Positions 42,006-49,297 of a stretch of 62,672 nucleotides of DNA are shown one piece after another. Within the stretch, counting starts at the first letter, position 1. Every line of letters begins with the position of its first letter. A program made the translations under genes and the position numbers. The notes beneath the pieces are model-generated. The model was given only the letters and a program-made list of their open reading frames with translations, did not search any database and was not told where the DNA came from. This stretch comes from Streptococcus panodentis (GTDB lineage: Bacteria; Bacillota; Bacilli; Lactobacillales; Streptococcaceae), in NCBI RefSeq assembly GCF_017884005.1, contig NZ_QFAY01000019.1, positions 1-62,672 of the forward strand. The letters run 5' to 3'.

Positions 42006-42449
42006 TCACTTGCCGTCTTTGATTTTCACTGAGTGCAAAAGCCCATCTAACTGCAGCTGGGACAGGACTTCGCTGACCAGACTAGGGCTCTCTAGGCGGA
42101 GGAGACTGGACCCTTCCCCGCCTGCATTGCCTATCTCCGGCAAAGTTCCATACCAGACAAGGGAGTAGTCAACCACCAGCATATTCATGATAACTTTTCG
42201 ATCAATCGGTAAAACTTTCAAGTACTCATCTTCCAGCCTTTTTAAAAAATGAAGATTTTTGGCTCCTTTTGGCACTACCAGTTTTATGTTAAGTTTTGGA
42301 TAGTTTCCCTTGAGCTGAAGCAGCTTATCAACTGAGATATGAGTGCAGAGCAGGACAATCTCCCCTCTGGCCTGCAGCAGATCTGCCTTCAAAACAGATT
42401 GATAGATCTTCTCATTATAAAGAGCCTGTTTACTGCTGCCATTTCTAGT
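42006..42449 (-). pseudogene. C-terminal fragment of a PLD-domain protein
   Basis: The frame is open from 42449, with no good start: a TTG at 42392 is the only candidate. It reads YNEKIYQSVLKADLLQARGEIVLLCTHIS, then NMLVVDYSLVWYGTLPEIG and LLRLESPSLVSEVLSQL. This resembles the C-terminal phospholipase-D-like domain of bacterial helicase-nucleases, where HxK...D and WYGS/N are expected; here the His and Lys are degenerate. It probably is a remnant of a larger gene whose 5' part is lost. Confidence 0.5.
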
Positions 42450-42538
42450 TTAAAAATTGGGAAGATAAAAGTTCCAGATAATCAATCTATCCTGCAATTT
42501 TATTCGGCTTATGATATGATAGTTTAAAGGAGAAAATC

Positions 42539-42940
42539 ATGTCGAAAAAAATCATCCAGGTCGTCGCGGCAGCTATTGAGAAGGACGGAAAATTTTTTTG
42601 CGCTCAAAGACCGGAAGGCAAAAGCCTAGGTGGCTACTGGGAATTTCCAGGTGGAAAATTAGAAGAAGGCGAGTCATCCGAAAGGGCTCTGGTCCGAGAA
42701 ATTCAAGAGGAACTCAACTCTACCATCGAAATTCTTTCCTATATCAATGAGGCCGCTTATGACTATGACTTCGGGACGGTCATCATGAAAACCTACCATG
42801 CTCGTCTCATTTCAGGAAATCTTGAACTTTTGGAACACCAAAATTCTACCTGGCTAGCCCCTAACGAACTAAAAACTCTCAACTGGGCCCCTGTAGACCG
42901 ACCGGCAGTGGAAATACTATCTAAAAAAACGAGGCTGTGA
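42539..42940 (+). CDS. Nudix hydrolase, MutT-like (8-oxo-dGTP diphosphatase type)
   Basis: The 133-residue protein has the Nudix box GGKLEEGESSERALVREIQEEL (residues about 38-60), preceded by QRPEGKSLGGYWEFPGG, the pattern of MutT and NUDT1-like enzymes that clear oxidised nucleotides. The start follows AAAGGAG and a TATGAT -10. It ends in a clear terminator. The substrate call is by motif only. Confidence 0.87.
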   Translation: MSKKIIQVVAAAIEKDGKFFCAQRPEGKSLGGYWEFPGGKLEEGESSERALVREIQEELNSTIEILSYINEAAYDYDFGTVIMKTYHARLISGNLELLEHQNSTWLAPNELKTLNWAPVDRPAVEILSKKTRL

Positions 42941-42966
42941 TGCAAAGATTCCAGCCTCTTTTTTAT
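42931..42966 (+). terminator. Terminator of the MutT-like gene
   Basis: GAGGCTG (42931-42937) and CAGCCTC (42952-42958), followed by TTTTTTT. The 5' arm is within the end of the coding frame. Confidence 0.88.
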
Positions 42967-42969
42967 TAA

Positions 42970-43076
42970 TATCGTCATTTAGTTTATCTTTTATTCCGTC
43001 GTTAACTCGCCTTGCCGTACCCCAGTACAGCCTGCGGCTCGTTGCCTAGTACTAAAAGCAAACTAAAAGACTATAA
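42970..43076 (+). repeat. BOX-like element, copy C (no boxB module)
   Basis: It starts ATCGTCATTTAGTTTATC and ends AAACTAAAAGACTAT. These ends are inverted repeats of each other (ATCGTCATTTAGTTTATCTTTTA versus ATAGTCTTTTAGTTTGCTTTTA). The middle has CTCGCCTTGCCGTAC and CAGCCTGCGGCTCG, very close to the pneumococcal boxA and boxC joints. No internal boxB hairpin module is present. Confidence 0.85.
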
Positions 43077-43146
43077 TAACCTTGAACAAACTCACAGGGC
43101 TGAATTACGAAATCGAGACTTCGTCTACCGATTTCTGTTTCATGCC

Positions 43147-46011
43147 TTATTTTTTTGTGAGATAATCATAAAGTGTAGCAGAAACCTCGTTGGCCAATTC
43201 AAAATTCATCGTGACCACAGGGGTCTTGCCATCCTGCATTTTAGTCTCAAGAGTGCTATCTTCCAAATAGTGAATCGGACCCAGATAATAGAAGTCGCTT
43301 CCCTCACCATCTTCCTTCTTGATAAAGAGATGAAGAGCTAGACCGGTTTGATTAGACCGCATAATCTCAGCTACTTCTCTGGACTTGAAACTCCGATTAC
43401 TCCGAGAATACCAATGAAAGACCTTGTTTGATAAGAATCCGTCCTGGTACTGGGTTGTTTCCGTGATGTCTTCCTCTTTGTGATAGGTGACAAAGACGGG
43501 ACACGTTCCATGCTTGACCTTGTAGCCATAAACGGTAGAACTCTCGTCCTTGTCCCACTTGAGTAGTCTCACAGCATCTTTCCGAGAATATTTCTCCCCG
43601 ATGGTCAAAGGCTCCTGCGGGTATTTCTCTGATCGATCCAAGCCAGTTTGAATGATATCTAAGATAAAATTCCGATAGTCCTCTGTTAGAAATTGAGAGA
43701 AATTTAGATTCAGTTGATAAATGTTATTTTCAATTTTTAAGGCGGGTAAATCATACTTTTCTTGGTCTCTTTTAATGAAAAAGTCATAGGTTAAGCAGGC
43801 CTCAATCGACCTCAAAAGCGCATCAGAAACGTGCAAGCCTGCTTCTTTTAAAAATTGTTCAAAATCCGACTGGGAAATCTGTCCTTTTTCCAGCAAGACT
43901 TTCAACAGATAAAGGTCCTCTTTTCGCTTACCGTTGGACAACTCCTTACAAAGAAAAGTCAGAAAACCATTTAATTCAGGAATTTTAACAAATCGATCGT
44001 CCTTGTCAAAGGAAGCGATAACCTCTCCATAATGGTTAAAATTATCAAAAAAGACATAGGGATCCAGGGTGTCCAGTTTCCAAAAATCACTCAAGTTTGG
44101 AGTACGGCCCAAGCGATTCTTGGTTTCCATATAGGCCTCTTTTAGAATGACCCGATTGGACAGATTGGTAATAGAAATTGATTTAAAAATCTGCTCCTTA
44201 GCGACTTCCTCAAAATTGATGGTGGTCAAACCATTGAGAATATTGGGTTCCCGGAGCTCCCGACGGTAATTATCCTTATTCATGGACTTATCGCCAAAAA
44301 GGGCAATGGGGATCAGGTAGTTATTCTTGTAATTTCCGATAAAGTCGATAATGGTCACATACTCTTTGCTCTCGTGCTTACGTAGGCCTCGGCCCAGCTG
44401 CTGGACAAAGACAATGCTGGACTGGGTATTCCGCAACATAACCACCTGGTTGACAGATGGGATATCGATTCCTTCGTTGAAAATATCCACCGTTAGGATA
44501 TAATCCAAGTCTCCATTTTCCAACTGGGCAACCACATCATTTCGTGTATCCATACTATCGTCACCGGTCAAGGCCCGACAACGTTTACCCTCTTGATTGA
44601 GTTTAACCGCCAGCTCACGCGCTTCTTTCTTAGAAGAGCAGAATATCAAGCCCTTGACCTTGGTCCCACTCACGCCATAAAAATCAAGCTTATTGATAAT
44701 GTGCTTGACCCGCTCGTCTGAGGTCAGATTGGCAATCGTGGTCTTTTCATTAACCAACAGTCCTTCGACTTCAATCTCCTTGACGGCATAGTAGATAAAA
44801 GGACAGAGCATATCATTATCCAAGGCATCCTGCAGACGAATTTCATAGGGAACATTGTAATCAAAGAGCTCATAGATATTTTGCCCATCAGTCCGCTCCG
44901 GCGTCGCTGTCATGCCCAGGTAAAATTCCGGCTGAAAATAATTCATGACCTTTTTATAAGAAGCCGCCCCAGCCTTGTGCACTTCGTCAATCAGAATATA
45001 ATCAAAGAAGTCCTCAGGAAATAGCTGGAGATTAGCATCTCGCGATAGGGTTTGAATAGTCGCAAAGATATATTTCTTGCCAGCCAAGTCAGCACCAAAA
45101 TGGTAAATCATAGCTTCCGAATCAGAAAACTGCAGAACCTTTTGAAAATCCTTGAGGGACTTTTGCAGAATCTGCTCCCGGTGGACGATAAAAAGCATCC
45201 GCTCGGGCTCAAACTGTTGGACATCAAAGGCTGACAAGAAGGTTTTCCCAGTCCCCGTTGCACTGATGACCAGGGCTCGATCCTTACCCGACTCACGAAT
45301 AGCAGCCAAGCCTTTCAGGGCCTCCTGCTGCATTTTATTGGGCTTGATTTCTCTCAGCTGATATTCCGAAGTGCCTTCATCCTGGATCTGATCCGGCCGA
45401 ATCGTCGGCCGACGTTTTTTAGCATAGGAGGCAATCCGCTCCTCCGTCAAGAGGTCTGATTTAGCCCAAATCTTCTCAAACTCTGCCTTGGTAGCCTGAA
45501 TCAAGTCCCCATTATGGGTAGAGGTTAGCTTGATATTCCACTCATAGTTAATCTTGAGCGCATGGTGGGTCAGATTGGAACTACCAGAAATCAACACCTG
45601 TTTGCCCTCATGCTCAAAAAGATAAAACTTGGCATGCATCTGCATACTCTCAGGAGTCAAACGAACCTCGACATTCCTCAGCTTGAGCAATTCCCGCATG
45701 GCAATCGGGTCATTAAAATCCAGATAAGGGGAAATCAGAATCTTCCCCTCAATCCCCTTATCCATCAAATCAGACAACTGCGACTTAATCAAGGCAATAC
45801 CCGACTGGGTGATAAAAGCCACCGAAATGTAGAAGGCCTGACACTTGCCCAACTCCTCCTGCAAATCCGCCAAAACATAGCGTTTAGCTTCCTGGTCATT
45901 AATCAAAATCTGCGGCGAATACCCGCCCTCTTGATACCTGACATTATCCACAAAACCAAACTTCAAGGACTTAATCAGCGTATCCTGAAACAAACTCACA
46001 CCATCTGGCAT
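43147..46011 (-). CDS. PLD nuclease - DEAD/DEAH helicase - DUF3427 protein
   Basis: The 954-residue protein has an N-terminal phospholipase-D-like nuclease domain with HAKFYLFEHEGKQVLISGSSNLT (about 125-147), a superfamily 2 helicase core with Walker A SATGTGKTF (about 249), DEVHKAG (about 340), GMTATPERTDG and QQLGRGLRK, and a C-terminal domain of DUF3427 type (about 780-950; KDAVRLLKWDKDES...VFVTYHK). Such proteins are found near restriction or defence genes and are thought to act on DNA. It starts 58 bases after the HEPN gene of the DUF262-HEPN pair. Its base composition is close to the chromosome average, unlike that pair. Confidence 0.9.
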   Translation of the reverse strand: MPDGVSLFQDTLIKSLKFGFVDNVRYQEGGYSPQILINDQEAKRYVLADLQEELGKCQAFYISVAFITQSGIALIKSQLSDLMDKGIEGKILISPYLDFNDPIAMRELLKLRNVEVRLTPESMQMHAKFYLFEHEGKQVLISGSSNLTHHALKINYEWNIKLTSTHNGDLIQATKAEFEKIWAKSDLLTEERIASYAKKRRPTIRPDQIQDEGTSEYQLREIKPNKMQQEALKGLAAIRESGKDRALVISATGTGKTFLSAFDVQQFEPERMLFIVHREQILQKSLKDFQKVLQFSDSEAMIYHFGADLAGKKYIFATIQTLSRDANLQLFPEDFFDYILIDEVHKAGAASYKKVMNYFQPEFYLGMTATPERTDGQNIYELFDYNVPYEIRLQDALDNDMLCPFIYYAVKEIEVEGLLVNEKTTIANLTSDERVKHIINKLDFYGVSGTKVKGLIFCSSKKEARELAVKLNQEGKRCRALTGDDSMDTRNDVVAQLENGDLDYILTVDIFNEGIDIPSVNQVVMLRNTQSSIVFVQQLGRGLRKHESKEYVTIIDFIGNYKNNYLIPIALFGDKSMNKDNYRRELREPNILNGLTTINFEEVAKEQIFKSISITNLSNRVILKEAYMETKNRLGRTPNLSDFWKLDTLDPYVFFDNFNHYGEVIASFDKDDRFVKIPELNGFLTFLCKELSNGKRKEDLYLLKVLLEKGQISQSDFEQFLKEAGLHVSDALLRSIEACLTYDFFIKRDQEKYDLPALKIENNIYQLNLNFSQFLTEDYRNFILDIIQTGLDRSEKYPQEPLTIGEKYSRKDAVRLLKWDKDESSTVYGYKVKHGTCPVFVTYHKEEDITETTQYQDGFLSNKVFHWYSRSNRSFKSREVAEIMRSNQTGLALHLFIKKEDGEGSDFYYLGPIHYLEDSTLETKMQDGKTPVVTMNFELANEVSATLYDYLTKK

Positions 46012-46069
46012 AGAAAGACTCTTTTCTAAAATTGTTGCTATGTAAAATAAAAATTGGGAATTCTAAAAT

Positions 46070-46786
46070 TTAACTAAATTCTTTCAGTAAATCATTCGAA
46101 CTATTAGTTATAGGAAAATTATTAACACTTTCATATTTTTTTATCATTTCCGATATAATATATTTAAAATTACTTACATATTCAACGAATTGTTCATTTT
46201 CAATTGAAAAATGGAAATTTTCATGAGCTATACTATTTCTTATGTCTCTGTACTTCGAGATAAAATTTGCTGCAGAGTATTTTTGAACCTGATTAACATT
46301 GGATATTGTTTCAAAAGTTGATAATTCAATATGTTCTAAAAGTTCTGAATCGTTAAATATCTGCGCAAAAATATCTGGATAATGTTCTTTCAATTTATTA
46401 TCATGAAGAAACTCGAATCTAAGATACTTGGACAGCTCCTCTTGATCTATTTTATTATATAAAATAGATTTTATGCTATCATATGTTTTTGTTTTTGGAT
46501 CTTTTAACAACTGCTCTAATTTTTTGCTATTTTTATTAGTGTTAATAAAATATTTCATTGCAATTGATCCTTTAAGACCTTCAAGTTTTATTCCTTTATC
46601 AGATTCAGTAATTGACCTAACATAACTTTGAATCAGATTTTCTAAGAAATATTCAAATGTAGTATAAACTGAAAGATATAATGAATTAAGTAGTAAATTA
46701 CTTGCGTTCGAATCCAATTTATTGAGTTCATGCTGATAGATATTTATATAATTATCGTAGCTTTCAAAAATTCTTTCAATATCCAT
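46070..46786 (-). CDS. HEPN nuclease-like protein (MAE_28990/MAE_18760 type)
   Basis: The 238-residue helical protein has the HEPN motif RX4H in KYRDIRNSIAHENFHFS (R at about 183), as in the MAE_28990/MAE_18760 HEPN group, often RNA-cleaving toxins. The N-terminus is MDIERIFESYDNYINIYQHELNKL, with a long helical region before the motif. It starts four bases after the stop of the DUF262 gene, so the two are co-translated. Base use is strongly AT-rich (many Asn, Lys, Ile codons AAT, AAA, ATA), unlike its neighbours, suggesting import. Toxicity is inferred from the family. Confidence 0.8.
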   Translation of the reverse strand: MDIERIFESYDNYINIYQHELNKLDSNASNLLLNSLYLSVYTTFEYFLENLIQSYVRSITESDKGIKLEGLKGSIAMKYFINTNKNSKKLEQLLKDPKTKTYDSIKSILYNKIDQEELSKYLRFEFLHDNKLKEHYPDIFAQIFNDSELLEHIELSTFETISNVNQVQKYSAANFISKYRDIRNSIAHENFHFSIENEQFVEYVSNFKYIISEMIKKYESVNNFPITNSSNDLLKEFS

Positions 46787-46790
46787 ATGA

Positions 46791-48038
46791 TTATACTCCT
46801 AACTTTTCAAATAATTTTTTCCCCCATTTATACCGTTTAGCAAAATTAGTAGTATTATTGGTTCCTCTAACAAATAAATCGGCATTTTCTTGTTTCAAAA
46901 ATTCTTTAAAAGAAGCTCGAATCTGTTCTTTTTTCTCCTCAATTATTGCTAGAGGGATTCTAGATAGTGTGATTAATTGCACTTCGGCAACCGTTTTATT
47001 AATGCTAGTTGCCAACTCCTTGTCATCTATCCGTTTAAATGCTTCATTACCAAAAACTAATCTAACTTTCTTTATAGCATCTAAAGCAAATTTTTCTAAA
47101 TCGTTAGATTTTTTCTCATCGTTTCTGAACTCTTTCAAAAACTCAATGATAGCAGTATTTAATCTTCCACCATATGTCCTAACTTTTTTTCCTCCCAGAT
47201 GTTCCGGATACTTAACTTCAACTTGTTTTATATTCCAACTTACATCATCCACAAACTCCCTTAAAACAAAAGCACGTAGCAATATCTCGTTATAGCCATA
47301 CCTTTTTTTCAAAACAGCTCTTTTCCCAAAAATTTCATCAACTTCTTCTAATTCACAAACCTTGTTTAATGCAGATAAAAACTTACCCCTATACATTACA
47401 TTTAATAACTCTTGACCATTTAACTTAATAGAACCCTGGTTTATCCTTGAAAAAATATCATATTTAATATCTTCAGAAGAATCTTTTTGGATGATCACAA
47501 TAGATAATGAGACGTTTTTAAATTTACGCTGCATTTTTTCATCCAGTTCAAGTAAAGTTTTTCTATTGAAATCTGATAGTGTATTTAAACCTCCTAATTT
47601 CAAAGGTTCTAATTCTAATAACTGTTGATTAGCATCACTAAAACTAGATAACTCTTCTTGTGATAAAATTGATTTAAAGAAAGCAAAGACAGTAGTGAGA
47701 CGTTGTTGTCCATCAATTACTTCTAATGTCTCATCCTCATTTTCAGCAAGAAAAATTGTAGGGATAGGAATTGAAAGTAACAAAGATTCAATAAACTGTG
47801 ACATTGTTTTCTGGTTCCAGACAAATTTTCTTTGATACTCCGGCTGTAAAATCAGTTCCCCTTCTTTTATCATACGAATCAAATCAGAAGTAGATTTATC
47901 AACCTTATCTATATACAATTTCCTATTTGAAGGGGTCTCATCAACTTCTCCCTCTTCTTCAGAATCAATATCAATTTGTTCATTATCAATGTTATCTAAT
48001 AAAACATTCTCTGAATATATATCTAAAAGATTTGCCAT
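46791..48038 (-). CDS. DUF262 (ParB/GmrS-like) protein
   Basis: The 415-residue protein has the DUF262 core: IPTIFLAENEDETLEVIDGQQRLTTVFAF (DGQQR at about 107) and FSRINQGSIKLNGQELLNVMYRG. This fold binds nucleotides or DNA in GmrSD-type modified-DNA restriction systems, but the HNH domain (DUF1524) of GmrSD is absent here; the C-terminus instead ends GTNNTTNFAKRYKWGKKLF. The start follows AAAGGAGG and a TATAAT at 48064-48069. It is AT-rich and paired with a HEPN gene, so the HEPN protein may be the effector. Confidence 0.88.
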   Translation of the reverse strand: MANLLDIYSENVLLDNIDNEQIDIDSEEEGEVDETPSNRKLYIDKVDKSTSDLIRMIKEGELILQPEYQRKFVWNQKTMSQFIESLLLSIPIPTIFLAENEDETLEVIDGQQRLTTVFAFFKSILSQEELSSFSDANQQLLELEPLKLGGLNTLSDFNRKTLLELDEKMQRKFKNVSLSIVIIQKDSSEDIKYDIFSRINQGSIKLNGQELLNVMYRGKFLSALNKVCELEEVDEIFGKRAVLKKRYGYNEILLRAFVLREFVDDVSWNIKQVEVKYPEHLGGKKVRTYGGRLNTAIIEFLKEFRNDEKKSNDLEKFALDAIKKVRLVFGNEAFKRIDDKELATSINKTVAEVQLITLSRIPLAIIEEKKEQIRASFKEFLKQENADLFVRGTNNTTNFAKRYKWGKKLFEKLGV

Positions 48039-48063
48039 CTAAAATTCCTCCTTTATGTTTCAT

Positions 48064-48100
48064 ATTATACCAAAAAAACACAGTTTTTACACCGTGTTTT
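48064..48100 (-). promoter_or_regulatory. Terminator-plus-promoter between relBE-type pair and DUF262 gene
   Basis: On the minus strand AACACGGTGT...CTGTGTT followed by TTTTTT looks like the terminator of the toxin-antitoxin pair. TATAAT (48069-48064) comes immediately after and probably starts DUF262-HEPN transcription; no clear -35 is present. Confidence 0.55.
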
Positions 48101-48153
48101 CCGTTCTCTGTATGCAACATTCGCGCACTGGCAGATTGCCTGAAATTCTACTT

Positions 48154-48438
48154 TCACTCCTCCCCTTTAAACTGATAAACCTCCGAACGCTTGGCCACAT
48201 GGAGATTGAGAATTACAAAATCTTCATCGTCAACTTTAGCAATAATCCGATAAGTTCCGACACGAAAGCGCACATAGCCCGAGAGCCTGCCGGTCAGGTA
48301 TTTCCCTGGCGCTTTAGGAAAGTCCACGTTCACCAAATGTTTGTCAATCCACTTGGCAATGACCCGTTGCGTCCCCCTGTCCAATTTGTCCATAGCCTTG
48401 AAAAAAGTTGAGGCATAACGAACCTGATATCTAGCCAT
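48154..48438 (-). CDS. RelE/ParE family toxin
   Basis: The 94-residue basic protein has the RelE/ParE fold pattern: YQVRYASTFFKAMDKLDRGTQRVIAKWIDKHL, then GYVRFRVGTYRIIAKVDDEDFVILNLHVAKRSEVY. RelE types cleave mRNA on the ribosome, ParE types poison gyrase; RFRVGTYRIIAKV and HVAKRSEVY favour RelE. It overlaps the antitoxin gene by eight bases. Confidence 0.88.
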   Translation of the reverse strand: MARYQVRYASTFFKAMDKLDRGTQRVIAKWIDKHLVNVDFPKAPGKYLTGRLSGYVRFRVGTYRIIAKVDDEDFVILNLHVAKRSEVYQFKGEE

Positions 48439-48655
48439 AGCGCTTCTTCATCTCGTCGTGAGAGTGGATCGTCTGTCCATCGTCCAGCCACTCCTGCATG
48501 GCCAAGTCAGCTTCTTGAATGTCATAAAGATCCTCTAACTTTTCTGCCAAAACCTGGGCAATAAATTCTGACTTAGAAATATTGTGGGAACTCGTCCACA
48601 AAGTCAGCTTTTCATTTAATTCATCCGACAAACGGACCGAAGTTGGTACAGCCAT
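48431..48655 (-). CDS. RelB-type antitoxin
   Basis: The 74-residue protein starts MAVPTSVRLSDELNEKLTLW, an N-terminal ribbon-helix-helix DNA-binding domain (about 1-45), and has an acidic C-terminus (EADLAMQEWLDDGQTIHSHDEM) for toxin binding. The start ATG 48655 follows AAAGGAG; a longer frame to 48712 runs through the operator. It should repress the pair through the palindrome at 48681-48702. Confidence 0.87.
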   Translation of the reverse strand: MAVPTSVRLSDELNEKLTLWTSSHNISKSEFIAQVLAEKLEDLYDIQEADLAMQEWLDDGQTIHSHDEMKKRYG

Positions 48656-48680
48656 CAAATCACTCCTTTTACTTTTTATT

Positions 48681-48702
48681 CTGTAGTTACATTCTACTAC
48701 AG
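48681..48702 (-). promoter_or_regulatory. Operator and promoter of the RelBE-type pair
   Basis: CTGTAGT and ACTACAG form a perfect seven-base inverted repeat with eight bases between. The minus-strand -10 TAGAAT lies inside it, 17 bases after TTGTTT. Binding by the antitoxin would block the promoter. Confidence 0.75.
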
Positions 48703-48771
48703 TTGAAGCCAAAAAACAAATTAAACAGGACTTTCACTATAATATTCGGAAAAATGCTCAGAAAATAGGAA

Positions 48772-48793
48772 AACACGGATAATTCACCGTGTT
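48772..48793. repeat. Palindromic repeat, copy 1
   Basis: The 22-base palindrome AACACGG-ATAATTCA-CCGTGTT is identical to 49054-49075. Here the T-rich flank is on the minus-strand side (GTGTTTTCC), so it may terminate minus-strand transcripts. Confidence 0.75.
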
Positions 48794-48866
48794 CAGAACG
48801 TAGACAAATTCCATTTTCTTTGTAAAAATTTTATAAATTCTTACAAAGAATTAAGAAAAAGCTCAT

Positions 48867-48875
48867 TGCTATAAT
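48867..48875 (+). promoter_or_regulatory. Extended -10 promoter of the putative ncRNA
   Basis: TG-C-TATAAT, with TATAAT at 48870-48875. No good -35 at 17 bases. Transcription would start near 48882, ahead of the paired structure. Confidence 0.6.
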
Positions 48876-48881
48876 TAAAAC

Positions 48882-49080
48882 AAAGATCAACCAAGTCTTT
48901 CCGCTGTGAGAAAAGCGCCTGAAACTCTTTAGTTTCAGGCGCTCGGAAGATTTGAGACTTTAGGCTCAAATCTTAGGTATGGAATTCCGAAGGAAGTCGC
49001 TACCGTCCGCACTCACTTAAGGAAAGACTTTGGATAACTTTGTCTTCAGTCTCAACACGGATAATTCACCGTGTTTTCTG
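48882..49080 (+). ncRNA. Putative structured small RNA
   Basis: An outer stem AAGTCTTTCC (48893-48902) with GGAAAGACTT (49021-49030), extended by GTGAG/CTCAC, encloses two perfect hairpins: GCGCCTGAAACT-CTTT-AGTTTCAGGCGC (48915-48942) and AAGATTTGAG...CTCAAATCTT (48947-48974). A third small stem is possible around GGAATTCC (48981-48988). An extended -10 lies in front and a hairpin with T-rich tail (49054-49080) behind, giving about 200 bases on the plus strand. No ORF explains it. It does not match tRNA, SRP RNA, tmRNA or a T-box as I know them. The family is unidentified. Confidence 0.6.
49054..49080 (+). terminator. Terminator of the putative ncRNA (palindromic repeat, copy 2)
   Basis: The same 22-base palindrome as 48772-48793, here followed on the plus strand by TTCTGTTCTC, a weak T-rich tail. 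Confidence 0.6.
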
Positions 49081-49149
49081 TTCTCATTGTTCAAAATTAG
49101 TGAGGCATCCCGATACTTTTCGCTTGTTATCGTATCCTTAGGTCTAGCG

Positions 49150-49280
49150 CGGCTAAAAGCAGCTTCAGCCTAGGCAGCGAGGTGCAGGTAGCTCAAAAGC
49201 TCTGGGGGAGCTTTTGAGGTTGGAGATAAAACTTCCTATAGGAAGTGTCAAAAGTACGGCAAGCAGAGCTAACGACGGAT
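49150..49280 (-). repeat. BOX-like element, copy E
   Basis: CTAAAAGCAG...CCTAGGCAGCGAGGTGCAGG is followed by one boxB module (CTCAAAAGCTC-TGGGG-GAGCTTTTGAG and ACTTCC-TATA-GGAAGT) and TACGGCAAGCAGAGCTAACGA. The outermost AT-rich end is lost on the valS side. It sits right after the valS stop. Confidence 0.8.
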
Positions 49281-49297
49281 CAAGCGATTTTAGACCG

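Noticed and set aside
48882..49080. Putative RNA taken as retron RNA or tracrRNA
   Set aside because: No reverse transcriptase, cas gene or repeat complement lies nearby; only the folding is supported.
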